NCBI GenBank assembly: GCA_016937345.1
Contig: JAFGWE010000041.1
Coordinates: forward strand, 1 to 46,413
Direction: 5' to 3'
Length of the DNA stretch: 46,413 nt
From: Methanomicrobiaceae archaeon
GTDB taxonomy: Archaea > Halobacteriota > Methanomicrobia > Methanomicrobiales > Methanomicrobiaceae
Made by a program: the position numbers and the translations under genes. The notes under the pieces are model-generated. The model was not told the DNA's origin. It saw only the letters and a program-made list of their open reading frames with translations, and made no database searches. The first letter of the stretch is position 1, and the number at the start of each line of letters is the position of its first letter. Of the stretch, positions 28,931-37,701 are shown one piece after another.

Positions 28931-29134
28931 ATGAAATGCAGAATTTTTTTAAAGCGGGAGAATTCCGTTCATGAATTTTCTTTTAAAGAAGGGAGTCTTA
29001 TCTCTGATGTCTTACTTATGGCAGGCATAATTCCTGATACAGTAATTATCTTTAAGGATAATGTGCCGGTAACTGAAGATTCAGTGGCAGAAGAGGCAGA
29101 TTATGTGGTAATTACAACCTCTTCCAGGGGCTAA
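28931..29134 (+). CDS. ThiS/MoaD-like beta-grasp protein with SRG end
   Basis: A 67-residue ubiquitin-like protein. The pattern of a first strand KCRIFLKR, a second strand, the helix SLISDVLLMAGIIPDTVII and the turn KDNVPVTEDSV is that of the archaeal ThiS/SAMP group. Such proteins donate sulphur or modify proteins through a C-terminal GlyGly; here the end is ITTSSRG, with Arg in place of the first Gly. TTTAAAAATA near 28896-28905 is a TATA box about 30 bases before the ATG, so the message is probably leaderless. It is convergent with a secreted-protein gene. It may be a non-conjugating or proteolytically trimmed variant. Confidence 0.78.
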   Translation: MKCRIFLKRENSVHEFSFKEGSLISDVLLMAGIIPDTVIIFKDNVPVTEDSVAEEADYVVITTSSRG

Positions 29135-29140
29135 AAAAAG

Positions 29141-29608
29141 TTATTCTTCCTGACTGTAATCATCAGGTTTCAGATACGGGTACGGGTTTGTAACAGTTAT
29201 CATCACGTGATCTGAATAATATGCATCCCCTGTTTTGGGATCTTCTGTTGCACATCCGATAAATATTGCACATGAGTCTCCATTTACGTTTAAACCGGGT
29301 CTGAAGACTGCAATCCCTTTTTCGTATGTTGTGGCTTCTCCTATATACTGGTCAACATTAATCCCGGAAATCTCGAGATTCTGGTAGAAGTAAACAATCT
29401 GGTTCTCAACAGGCTCGTTGTTTTCATCTGTGACAGTTGCAACAATATATGCGGCATCACCGCTTTTTATGTTCTTTTCCTTTACAAATAATTCAATATT
29501 GAATTTTTTTTCATCAGGGATGTCTGTCTGTGCACTGACCGGTGTGCACAAGGTAAGAATCAGACTTAATGCTGCAGCCAGTACAATAATTTTTTTGATA
29601 TATTTCAT
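29141..29608 (-). CDS. Secreted protein with an Ig-like/Big1-type domain
   Basis: A 155-residue exported protein. A clear Sec signal peptide (KK, then a hydrophobic run, ending TPVSA at about residue 26) precedes one beta-sandwich domain with the invasin/Big1 pattern DAAYIVATVTDENNEPVENQIVYF. The acidic C-terminus has no anchor or lipobox, so it is either free or bound to the cell surface. A TATATA near 29678-29684 (minus strand) is its likely promoter. Function unknown; such domains often extend surface or adhesion proteins. Confidence 0.75.
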   Translation of the reverse strand: MKYIKKIIVLAAALSLILTLCTPVSAQTDIPDEKKFNIELFVKEKNIKSGDAAYIVATVTDENNEPVENQIVYFYQNLEISGINVDQYIGEATTYEKGIAVFRPGLNVNGDSCAIFIGCATEDPKTGDAYYSDHVMITVTNPYPYLKPDDYSQEE

Positions 29609-29749
29609 TCATTTACACCTTTATCCGGATAATTTCAAATTTTATCCGTTTATTCTAAATTTTGACGGGCTTATCTTATATATGAATGAAATATGAACAG
29701 TAGGACCCTCTAACCGGAAGGTTTTATCATATGAATAACCGGCAGGGAT

Positions 29750-29769
29750 TTCCGGCAGCGATGCCGGAA
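29750..29769. other. Perfect hairpin with GNRA-type loop
   Basis: TTCCGGCA-GCGA-TGCCGGAA: an 8-bp perfect stem with GCGA loop on the plus strand, in the 230-base gap between the secreted-protein gene and the thermosome gene. A further CCGGCA copy lies just upstream (29739-29744). It could be a terminator, a binding site or part of an RNA. Confidence 0.4.
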
Positions 29770-29841
29770 TTTGATATAAAATTATTCCAGAAAAGAACTT
29801 TTTTTCAAAACTTTGGAGATGAATTAAAAAAGTTAAAAAAA

Positions 29842-31437
29842 TTAATATTGTCCTGCCATCTGGGAAGCAGATCTTGAGACGAGCATGTCATCGACACGGA
29901 TTAAAAGTGATGCTGTCTCTGCCGCACTCTGAATTGCCTGCTTTTTGACACGCATCGGCTCGATTACACCTTCATTGTTCATGTCGCAAACCTTGCCGGT
30001 GATTACATTAAGGCCGGCATACTTCTGCCCCTGTGCATGTGCCGCTTTCAGGTCAACGAGAACATCAATCGGGTCATGGCCTGAGTTTTCTGCAAGAGTG
30101 TTTGGAATTGCCTCAAATATCTTTGAGAAAGCTTCTATTGAAAGCTGTATTCTTCCGCCTATTGTTGCAGCATATTCGGAGAGCCTTATGTTTAATTCTG
30201 TGTCAATTGCTCCTGCACCGATGACAAATTTTCTGTCCTCAAGTGCATCCATTACGACACGGACTGAGTCATAGACTGCACGCTCAAGTTCGTCTACAAA
30301 GATCTGGTTTGAGCCTTTGATAAGGATTGTAACAGTCTTTCCGTTCTTGCAGCCTGTGAACTTTGTGACCTTTATGTCCTTCATTTCCTCAACAAGCTCT
30401 GCATTTCCGAATACTGACTCGTCAAGATCGTTTACGGAGTTCACGATGGTTCCGCCGAGTGCACGTGCAAATGCCTTCATGTCTTTTTCAGGAACATCCT
30501 GAATTGCAAGGATCTTCTCGTGTGAGAGGAAGTACTGAACTGCGTCTGCAATTCCCTTCTGGCAGAGAACGACGTTTGCACCGGATGCAACAATCTTATC
30601 TGCAAGAGCCTTTAGGTTCTCTTTCTCCTGTTCAGAAAACGCCTCAACCTGCTCTGCGGATGTGAGCTTGATCTTTGATTTTGTCTCTGTCTTTTTAACC
30701 TCAAGAGGCTGTGCAATAAGTGCAACTACTGCGTTTGCAACCTTCTTTGGCATGCCTGTGTCGCAGCGTGTCTTGTCGATTAAAAAGCCTGTTACAAGTT
30801 CAGCCTCATCAAGACTGTCGCCGACGACAGTTTTTATCCTGACATCGTCTTCGTCAACTTTTATATTGCCTTTCTCGTCTTTCTGAGCGACATCGAGGAC
30901 TGCATCAACTATAATCTTTGTAATGTTCTGTTTCATCGACTCAATTGATTTTCCTGTAACTGCAGTCTCTGCAACCTTAACCAGCAGATCATAGTCTTCA
31001 GGTCCTGCCTCAAGTGCATTCTCATTGAGAATCTCGATTGCCTTTATCATTCCGAGATTGTATCCTTTCGAAATGATTGTCGGGTGAATTCCCTTCTTAA
31101 GGAGAATTTCTGCCTCTTCCATAAGAGCGCCAATGAATATTGTCGCAGTTGTGGTGCCGTCTCCGACTTCACTGTCCTGTGCTTCTGCAACAGCAATTAC
31201 CATCTTTGCTGCAGGATGCTCTACAGAAAGTTCGTGAAGAATTGTTGCACCGTCGTTTGTGATGACCACATCGCCTGATGGCGATACGAGCATTTTATCC
31301 ATACCACGCGGACCTAAAGTGGTTCTTACAGCCTCTGCAATGGCTTTACATGCCATAATATTGGAGTGCTGTGCCTCCATTCCGCTTGTTACCTCAACAT
31401 TCTCTCTTAAAATGACTATTTGCTGTCCTGCTAACAT
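29842..31437 (-). CDS. thsA: Thermosome subunit (group II chaperonin)
   Basis: ATP-dependent folding chamber subunit, 531 residues. The ATPase motifs [26 protein letters not shown] (56-67) and GDGTTTA (92-98) and the C-terminal GDVTDD-equivalent equatorial region are present. I chose ATG 31437 because CAGGAG lies nine bases upstream; an ATG ten codons earlier coincides with the transcript start predicted from TTATATAG (31486-31493, minus strand). The chain ends SASQMAGQY without the Gly-Met-rich tail common in thermosomes. It forms a single-gene unit. Symbol is generic; which paralogue it represents cannot be told. Confidence 0.96.
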   Translation of the reverse strand: MLAGQQIVILRENVEVTSGMEAQHSNIMACKAIAEAVRTTLGPRGMDKMLVSPSGDVVITNDGATILHELSVEHPAAKMVIAVAEAQDSEVGDGTTTATIFIGALMEEAEILLKKGIHPTIISKGYNLGMIKAIEILNENALEAGPEDYDLLVKVAETAVTGKSIESMKQNITKIIVDAVLDVAQKDEKGNIKVDEDDVRIKTVVGDSLDEAELVTGFLIDKTRCDTGMPKKVANAVVALIAQPLEVKKTETKSKIKLTSAEQVEAFSEQEKENLKALADKIVASGANVVLCQKGIADAVQYFLSHEKILAIQDVPEKDMKAFARALGGTIVNSVNDLDESVFGNAELVEEMKDIKVTKFTGCKNGKTVTILIKGSNQIFVDELERAVYDSVRVVMDALEDRKFVIGAGAIDTELNIRLSEYAATIGGRIQLSIEAFSKIFEAIPNTLAENSGHDPIDVLVDLKAAHAQGQKYAGLNVITGKVCDMNNEGVIEPMRVKKQAIQSAAETASLLIRVDDMLVSRSASQMAGQY

Positions 31438-31664
31438 ATGCAGATGCTCCTGTATTAGATACTCCATAAATGTGGAATTGTAATTCTATATAACACTTAC
31501 TATTGATTATCTGCACCTTAAAAATTGAGGAGATTATTTTTCCATTGGGAAATAAACTAATAATAATATAGTAATATCTAAAAGTTTTGACGGGTTTAAA
31601 TCTAAAATTATGCCTTTATTTTGCTTAATAGGTAAAAATGATTTTTTTATTAATTATTCTTATT

Positions 31665-32123
31665 TTATTCAATATTTAATTCTTCAAGTATTTTTACAAG
31701 GTCCAGCCAGATGATAAGCCTGTCATCACCCTTCTCTGTGTCAGACTTCTCTTTTATTATCCCTTTAATATACAGGTCACTTTTGAAGGCACTGCTCATA
31801 TTGTCGATCTTTGATTCGTCTATCTGAATAACGCTTCTTACATTGTCAACAATTATTCCCTGTTTCGGGCCGCCTGATTCTTCAGAGGTCAGAATCATAA
31901 TTTTTTTGCTCTCCTCACCGTTTTTTTCAGGAATGTTTAAGAGGATGTTGAGGTTTATTATCTTTGTAACTTCACCTCTGAGGTTTAGTATTCCCGCGAT
32001 GTAAGGCGGCATTCTTGGAATAGGGGTAATTTCCATAACTTCAACTATTTCACGTACAAGGCTGATGTCAAGTGCATAGTATGACTTGTTCATCTCGAAT
32101 ACTACCACATCTATTAATGCCAT
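31665..32123 (-). CDS. cheW: CheW-like chemotaxis coupling protein
   Basis: Couples chemoreceptors to the CheA kinase. The 152 residues form one CheW domain: YALDISLVREIVEVMEITPIPRMPPYIAGILNLRGEVTKIINL is the hallmark, in parts IPRMPPYIAGILNLRGE and later IIVDNVRSVI. It is the last of four genes on the minus strand (after prs, nob1 and the GfcR-like gene, 20-base gap), although these have nothing to do with taxis. No cheA or receptor is in the window; the archaellum genes are about 8 kb away. Confidence 0.93.
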   Translation of the reverse strand: MALIDVVVFEMNKSYYALDISLVREIVEVMEITPIPRMPPYIAGILNLRGEVTKIINLNILLNIPEKNGEESKKIMILTSEESGGPKQGIIVDNVRSVIQIDESKIDNMSSAFKSDLYIKGIIKEKSDTEKGDDRLIIWLDLVKILEELNIE

Positions 32124-32143
32124 AATCTCTTTCTCTCCTTTTT

Positions 32144-32764
32144 TTAGTCTATTCTGCTTACCTTCACAAGCGAATATACAGGCACATCATCAATCTCACG
32201 GATACCAAGTTTGTCAAAGAGAATGCATATCCCGATAGGGATTCCGCCGTGCTTTTTTACTACATCAACAGCCTCTTTAATTGTTTTGCCGCTTGTTATC
32301 ACATCATCCACAATGAGGCATCTCTTTCCGGAAACATCTGCAAAACTACTGTTTAGGGAACCTGCAGGCTTATCGCCCGCTGCATGCTTCTTCGGATGAA
32401 ACATTGTAAAAAGGCAGTCTGCCTCGCCTGCAATCATTGTTGCAAGAGGTATTCCCGAATGTGCTATGCCTATTATTATATCCGGCAGATTTTCAGGGAG
32501 CTCATCCGGGGCATTCTCTTCAGTTGCGTGAATAAATCTTTTTAAAAGCATTACCGAGACATCGCGGAGCATATCGGCATGACCGCTTATAGAAGACCAG
32601 TCGATTAGAATATCTTTTGGTGCAGCCTGCTCTCCCTTCTGCTGGGTCAGGAGCCATGTTACCGTCTCAATGGAAAGACTCATTTCGTCGGCAATCTGAC
32701 TTGAACTTCTCCCTTCAGAATGGAGCATCTTTGCTCTTCCAATGAGATCATCAAGGGATGACAT
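32144..32764 (-). CDS. GfcR-like orotate phosphoribosyltransferase-like regulator
   Basis: A 206-residue fusion of a helix-turn-helix (about 5-40: IGRAKMLHSEGRSSSQIADEM) with a phosphoribosyltransferase domain whose PRPP loop is IVDDVITSGK (151-160). This matches the archaeal PyrE-like family that includes haloarchaeal GfcR, a transcription regulator of sugar metabolism; in methanogens the target is unknown. It sits between nob1 and cheW and downstream of prs, which makes the PRPP this domain should bind. The regulator role is established for the haloarchaeal relative, and inferred here. True orotate phosphoribosyltransferase activity is less likely. Confidence 0.88.
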   Translation of the reverse strand: MSSLDDLIGRAKMLHSEGRSSSQIADEMSLSIETVTWLLTQQKGEQAAPKDILIDWSSISGHADMLRDVSVMLLKRFIHATEENAPDELPENLPDIIIGIAHSGIPLATMIAGEADCLFTMFHPKKHAAGDKPAGSLNSSFADVSGKRCLIVDDVITSGKTIKEAVDVVKKHGGIPIGICILFDKLGIREIDDVPVYSLVKVSRID

Positions 32765-32784
32765 AATTTAGGATATTTATCTTA

Positions 32785-33243
32785 TCACTTAAACATTCTT
32801 TTGATCTCAGCCCCGCACACATCGCAGATTCCGGGTTTTTCATGGAGTTTTTTGCATCCCATACACCGGTATTTCCACTTCCTTTTCTTAGCAGCCCTCT
32901 GCTGGAGCGGGATTACCTTAATTCCAAGAGTCTGTGCAGTATTTGAGAGTGCATAGTCGTCTGTGACAACTTCACCGTTTAGTTCAAGTGCAAGCGCAAT
33001 TACATCAACATCTGTATCTGATATAACTGTAATATCCCCGGACTTCTCTGCTGCATTTATCACTTTTTTTTGTGAGTCTGCTGAAGGTTCTGATATGAAA
33101 AGGCCCTTTGCCCTGTATGTCTCAAGCTTTGTTTTTGCTATCAGGTCCTTTAGTTCTCTCTCAACCGCAGAAGGTATTGCAAACTCCCCTTCAAGGGGTA
33201 TGTCCAGAAAAAAGAAAGAGGAATCAAGTATTTTTATTGGCAT
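32785..33243 (-). CDS. nob1: rRNA maturation endonuclease Nob1
   Basis: Cuts the 3' end of pre-16S rRNA in the last step of small-subunit maturation. The 152 residues comprise a PIN nuclease domain (acidic residues D7, E28/E30, D77/D79, D95/D96 as likely metal ligands) and a C-terminal zinc ribbon with C127/C130 and C140/C143. Length and order match archaeal Nob1. It starts three bases after prs and is 20 bases before the GfcR-like gene, so all share one message. Confidence 0.93.
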   Translation of the reverse strand: MPIKILDSSFFFLDIPLEGEFAIPSAVERELKDLIAKTKLETYRAKGLFISEPSADSQKKVINAAEKSGDITVISDTDVDVIALALELNGEVVTDDYALSNTAQTLGIKVIPLQQRAAKKRKWKYRCMGCKKLHEKPGICDVCGAEIKRMFK

Positions 33244-33246
33244 AAT

Positions 33247-34092
33247 TTAATTTAATATTGCATTTTTAATACACTCTGCTGCAGTTATCCTGCTTGATGC
33301 CGACTCAATTGTATCACTTGAGACGACTGATGCTATTTTTCCGGCAGAGAGCCTTGCAAAACCACCGCTCGCAAAAACACCGTGAACACATGCTGCGTGA
33401 ACACTTTGTGCACCCTGCTGCTTCAACATCCCTGCTGCGGTTACAAGGGTGCCGCCGGTTGAGATGATGTCGTCTACTATAACAACGCATCTTCCTGCTG
33501 CTTCAAGCTCTTTTGGCTCCATTGTGACTTCGGTTCCCGAATGACGCGTCTTTTGGAGATGGTCGCAGTCAAAGCTCATCCCTTTGGCAACATCACGTGC
33601 AAAGTCTGCCGCACCTGCATCGGGAGCAAGGATTAACGGATCCTCCAGTCCGAGCGTTCTGATATATTCGCCGATGTATGGCGCAAGTGAAGAATCCTTG
33701 GCTGGCGCCTTAAATAGTGGAAGTACGGCCTTTTCATGTATATTTACTGTGCATACCCGGCTTACGCCCTCCGAGAGTGCCTTTGCAACCGCTCTTGCGC
33801 TCACAGGTTCGCCTTCACTGAACTTCTTGTCCTGTCTTGCATATCCCATGTAGGGAATTACAAGTGTAATTTCAGACCCCTCACAGGCGTCTGTTAAGAG
33901 AAGAGTCTGAATAAACGAATCGCTGTCTGTTATACTTGCAATAATAACAGTTTCATCATCGGTCCTTCCGGTCTTTATATACAGCTCTCCGTCGGGGAAT
34001 TTTTTGAATTCTGTCGTGAGAAGCTCAAGGCCTGAAACTGAGGCCGTTCTGGCGGCTAAAACCTGTGATTTTTCGTTGCAGACTATCTTCAT
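33247..34092 (-). CDS. prs: Ribose-phosphate pyrophosphokinase
   Basis: Makes PRPP from ribose 5-phosphate and ATP. At 281 residues it is the short archaeal type. Visible motifs: YARQDKKFSEGEPVSAR (flexible and regulatory region, 84-100), NIHEK (H119), and the PRPP loop VDDIISTGGT (206-215). It is first in the minus-strand operon prs-nob1-gfcR-cheW and divergent from lonB, with an 83-base shared promoter region. PRPP feeds purine, pyrimidine, histidine and methanopterin-type pathways. Confidence 0.96.
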   Translation of the reverse strand: MKIVCNEKSQVLAARTASVSGLELLTTEFKKFPDGELYIKTGRTDDETVIIASITDSDSFIQTLLLTDACEGSEITLVIPYMGYARQDKKFSEGEPVSARAVAKALSEGVSRVCTVNIHEKAVLPLFKAPAKDSSLAPYIGEYIRTLGLEDPLILAPDAGAADFARDVAKGMSFDCDHLQKTRHSGTEVTMEPKELEAAGRCVVIVDDIISTGGTLVTAAGMLKQQGAQSVHAACVHGVFASGGFARLSAGKIASVVSSDTIESASSRITAAECIKNAILN

Positions 34093-34175
34093 ATCTATTA
34101 CCTGTTCTAGAAAGTACTTAAACTATCACGAATGAATCATTTAAGCACTATCGTTTTTGAGAGGTACATCTGTTA

Positions 34176-36275
34176 ATGAAAAATAACGATATAAATCCGG
34201 ATACAAATCAAAATGAGGCTCCAATTGAGGAGTTATCCAATATGGCTGTCGATAACGGCAAAACAGGTCAGGAGAATATTCCTTCTGATGCAGCAGAGGT
34301 AACACCTGATGCAGAGTCACGCGCAACAGAAGGCCCTGTTGTTACTGTACAGGGTGAAGAAAATAAAAAGCCGCTTCTTAAATTAGAAGAAATAGAGCTC
34401 GATAAAATAGAAAATTCATCAGATATTGAAGTTCCTCAAAGACTTGTTGATCAGGTTGTCGGACAGGAGCATGCAGTTGAGGTCATCAAAAAGGCTGCTA
34501 TACAAAGGCGCCATGTAATGATGATAGGAACGCCCGGTACAGGCAAATCAATGCTTGCAAAGGCGATGGCAGAACTCCTGCCAAAAGAAGATCTTCAGGA
34601 CATACTTGTATATCCAAACTCCGAGGATTCAAACACACCAATAATAAGAACAGTAAAGGCCGGACGCGGAAAGGAGATAGTTTCTGCCCATAAGATGGAG
34701 GCAAAAAAGCGTTCACAAACCCGTAATACCCTGATAATGGTTTTAATATTCGGTATAATGGGCTATGCGATAATTACCGGACAGCTCTTGATGGGAATTA
34801 TCGGAGCGGCATTCATATTCATGGCGCTTCAGTACTCAAGGCCAAAAGATGAGGCGATGGTTCCAAAGCTTCTGGTCTCAAATGAGAAGGATTCAACAGC
34901 ACCCTACCTTGACGGTACAGGTTCTCATGCCGGCGCACTTTTAGGTGATGTAAGACACGATCCTTTCCAGTCCGGAGGTCTTGAAACACCCTCACATGAC
35001 CGTGTCGAGGCAGGGGCGATTCACAAGGCAAACAAGGGAGTTCTCTTTATTGATGAGATAAACACCTTAACGCCGCATTCCCAGCAGAATCTTTTAACTG
35101 CGCTTCAGGAGGGAGAATTCCCTATAACCGGGCAGAGCGAGCGTTCCAGTGGTGCGATGGTAAAAACCGAGCCTGTTCCGTGCAGGTTTGTAATGATTGC
35201 CGCAGGTAACCTTGATGCAATGGAAGGCATGCACCCTGCCCTTCGTTCACGTATCCGCGGATACGGATATGAAGTATATATGCAGGATACAATGCCTGAC
35301 ACCGAGGAGAACCAGAAGAAGTTTATCCGTTTTGTTGCCCAGGAGATAAAAAACGACGGCAAGATTCCGCCGTTTGACAAAGGTGCAATCGAGGAGATTA
35401 TGCGTGAGGCAAGAAGGAGAAGCAACAGAAAAGGCCATATCACGCTCAAACTTCGTGACATGGGCGGTCTCATACGTGTCGCAGGCGATATGGCACGTCA
35501 GGCGGAATCAGCAGTCACAACAACAGAGCATGTACTAAAGGCAAAGTCAATTGCACGTTCGGTTGAGGATCAGATATCGGATGAGTACACAAAGAGAAGC
35601 CGTGAGTACGAACTGACCGTTGTTGAGGGTACCCAGGTTGGCCGTGTAAACGGTCTTGCAGTCGTCGGTGCAGACTCCGGTCAGGTGCTTCCGATTATGG
35701 CGGAGGCGACCCCGACACAGGGTGCAACCGGGACAATTATTGCAACAGGCCTGTTAAAGGAGATTGCAAAAGAGTCAATCTCAAATGTAAGTGCAATTGT
35801 CAAGAAGTTCACGGGCCGTGACATCAGGAATATGGATGTCCATATTCAGTTTATCGGCACATACAGCGGTGTTGAAGGCGATTCGGCATCTGTAAGTGTA
35901 ACAACTGCTGTCATAAGTGCAATTGAGGGAATCCCTGTCCGTCAGGATGTTGCAATGACAGGCTCTCTCTCTGTCAGAGGCAATGTGCTTCCGATTGGCG
36001 GTGCGACATACAAGATCGAGGCTGCCGCAAAGGCCGGAATAAAGACAGTTTTAATTCCGCAGTCAAATCTGGACGATGTCTTAATTGAAGACCGCTACAG
36101 GGATATGGTTGAGATAATTCCTGTGTCAACGATTGAAGAGGTCTTGGAGATTGCACTTGTTCCGGAAAAGAAGGATGATTTCATGGAAAAAGTAAGAAAT
36201 CTTGCAAAGATAACTCCTGCGGAGTTTATAGAAAAGATCTCGGCACCGGTCAAAAACACCCCCGGTGTAATCTGA
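34176..36275 (+). CDS. lonB: Archaeal membrane-bound ATP-dependent protease LonB
   Basis: Quality-control protease of 699 residues facing the cytoplasm. After an acidic, probably disordered N-terminus (1-75) comes the AAA+ module with Walker A GTPGTGKS (118-125). Two membrane helices (about 185-222) are inserted between Walker A and Walker B (GVLFIDEIN), as in all LonB. The protease domain has the Ser-Lys dyad S570 (EGDSAS) and K613 (GGATYKIEAAAKAG). GAGGT lies ten bases before the ATG. Two hairpin terminators follow it. Confidence 0.97.
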   Translation: MKNNDINPDTNQNEAPIEELSNMAVDNGKTGQENIPSDAAEVTPDAESRATEGPVVTVQGEENKKPLLKLEEIELDKIENSSDIEVPQRLVDQVVGQEHAVEVIKKAAIQRRHVMMIGTPGTGKSMLAKAMAELLPKEDLQDILVYPNSEDSNTPIIRTVKAGRGKEIVSAHKMEAKKRSQTRNTLIMVLIFGIMGYAIITGQLLMGIIGAAFIFMALQYSRPKDEAMVPKLLVSNEKDSTAPYLDGTGSHAGALLGDVRHDPFQSGGLETPSHDRVEAGAIHKANKGVLFIDEINTLTPHSQQNLLTALQEGEFPITGQSERSSGAMVKTEPVPCRFVMIAAGNLDAMEGMHPALRSRIRGYGYEVYMQDTMPDTEENQKKFIRFVAQEIKNDGKIPPFDKGAIEEIMREARRRSNRKGHITLKLRDMGGLIRVAGDMARQAESAVTTTEHVLKAKSIARSVEDQISDEYTKRSREYELTVVEGTQVGRVNGLAVVGADSGQVLPIMAEATPTQGATGTIIATGLLKEIAKESISNVSAIVKKFTGRDIRNMDVHIQFIGTYSGVEGDSASVSVTTAVISAIEGIPVRQDVAMTGSLSVRGNVLPIGGATYKIEAAAKAGIKTVLIPQSNLDDVLIEDRYRDMVEIIPVSTIEEVLEIALVPEKKDDFMEKVRNLAKITPAEFIEKISAPVKNTPGVI

Positions 36276-36296
36276 ATAACTTAGTTTGAATATGCA

Positions 36297-36352
36297 GGCT
36301 GAATAGGAATTTCAGCCTTTTATGGCAGGATTTTTCCTGCATTTTTATTTTT
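36297..36352 (+). terminator. Tandem hairpin terminators between lonB and tldD
   Basis: First hairpin GGCTGAA (36297-36303)/TTCAGCC (36311-36317) followed by TTTT. Second hairpin GCAGGA (36325-36330)/TCCTGC (36335-36340) followed by ATTTTTATTTTT. Both precede the tldD ribosome site GGAGTCC. Confidence 0.6.
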
Positions 36353-36370
36353 AAAAAAGGAGTCCTGATT

Positions 36371-37696
36371 ATGGAAGAACCCGGTTATTATGACATCAGA
36401 CATGTAAAAGGCATTTCCACCAGTATCGAGATAGATAACGGTGTTTTGGAATCAGCAACCAACAGTTTTTCAGATACTGCAATCATGCGTGTTTTGGGAA
36501 GACGCGGATGGGGTATTGTTACAATCGAAAACTTTGGAATAAAAACCAAAAAGGAGATCAACGAGTATATTGCCCTTGCAATGAGATATGCATCGGTTAC
36601 TGAAGAAGAGGTCACTCTTGCAGACTGCAGATCGGGGATTCTTCCGATGCCGAAGATTAAGGAAGATCCAAGAGGTGTCTCCCTTGAAGAGAAATGCGAG
36701 CTCTTATCCGGAATTGAGAGGGCTGCAAAGATTGAAGGGATAATTAACACCCGTGCAAACTACACCGAGGGAACCGGGACTGTAAATTTCACAGATTCAT
36801 CCGGCAATGAGTACTCTTATGAGATCTGCAGATCGGGATATTCTGTATCTGCGGTTGCAAAGAAAGGTGATGTGATGCAGGCCGGGCGTGAGAGTGAGCA
36901 CAATATCCTTGGCTTAAATCTCAGGCATAAGGAGAATAAAGGCCTCTCTGCGGCAGAAAGGGCTGTTAAACTTCTTGATGCAAAACCTGCAAAGGGAGGA
37001 ATCATGGATGCTGTTTTGGACCAGGAGCTTGCCGGAGTCTTTGCTCACGAGGCAGTCGGCCATGCATCCGAAGGAGACCTTGTAAAAGAGGGAGTTTCGG
37101 TCTTAAAGGGAATGAACGGTCAGAAAATTGCGAACAGCATAATAAATGTCGTTGACGATCCGACACTTCATGAATTCGGGTTTATGCCGGTTGATGCCGA
37201 AGGTGTTCTTCCTGTCAGAACGGAGATAATAAAAAACGGTGTTTTGAATGCTTTTTTGCATAACCGCCAGACTCTCGCTGCGGTAGGAAATGGTGACGCA
37301 GGCCATGCAAGAGGACAGGCAGGGGATGTTCCCCTTGTGCGGATGAGCAACACCTTCATTGAAAACGGCGACTCTTCGTATGATGAGATAATAGCGGAGT
37401 GCAGAGACGGAATCCTTCTTAAAGGTTCAAGGGGAGGTCAGGTTGACCCGGGAAGAGGAGTATTCCAGTTCAACGCCGAATATGGCTATGTCATAAAAGA
37501 CGGTGAATTATCCGGGATGGTAAGGGATGTGTCATTAACGGGCGACATTTTAAAGACGCTTCATAATATTGCGCTCTGTGCTGATGACAGGATAATGAAT
37601 CCGGGATACTGCGGAAAGAGCGGTCAGAGTGTTCCTGTAACAGACGGCTCGCCGCATATTCTTCTCAGGAGTGCCGTTATTGGAGGGCAGGGGTGA
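36371..37696 (+). CDS. tldD: TldD metalloprotease subunit
   Basis: Zinc-dependent peptidase half of the TldD/TldE heterodimer, 441 residues. The metal motif is HEAVGH (226-231) followed by ASEGD, with the third ligand expected in the C-terminal half (CGKSGQSVPVTDGSP region). Known bacterial pairs degrade unfolded peptides or trim modified peptides such as microcin B17; the archaeal substrate is unknown. The stop codon overlaps a possible GTG start of tldE, so the two are co-translated. Transcription probably restarts after the double terminator following lonB. Confidence 0.95.
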   Translation: MEEPGYYDIRHVKGISTSIEIDNGVLESATNSFSDTAIMRVLGRRGWGIVTIENFGIKTKKEINEYIALAMRYASVTEEEVTLADCRSGILPMPKIKEDPRGVSLEEKCELLSGIERAAKIEGIINTRANYTEGTGTVNFTDSSGNEYSYEICRSGYSVSAVAKKGDVMQAGRESEHNILGLNLRHKENKGLSAAERAVKLLDAKPAKGGIMDAVLDQELAGVFAHEAVGHASEGDLVKEGVSVLKGMNGQKIANSIINVVDDPTLHEFGFMPVDAEGVLPVRTEIIKNGVLNAFLHNRQTLAAVGNGDAGHARGQAGDVPLVRMSNTFIENGDSSYDEIIAECRDGILLKGSRGGQVDPGRGVFQFNAEYGYVIKDGELSGMVRDVSLTGDILKTLHNIALCADDRIMNPGYCGKSGQSVPVTDGSPHILLRSAVIGGQG

Positions 37697-37701
37697 TTAT
37701 T

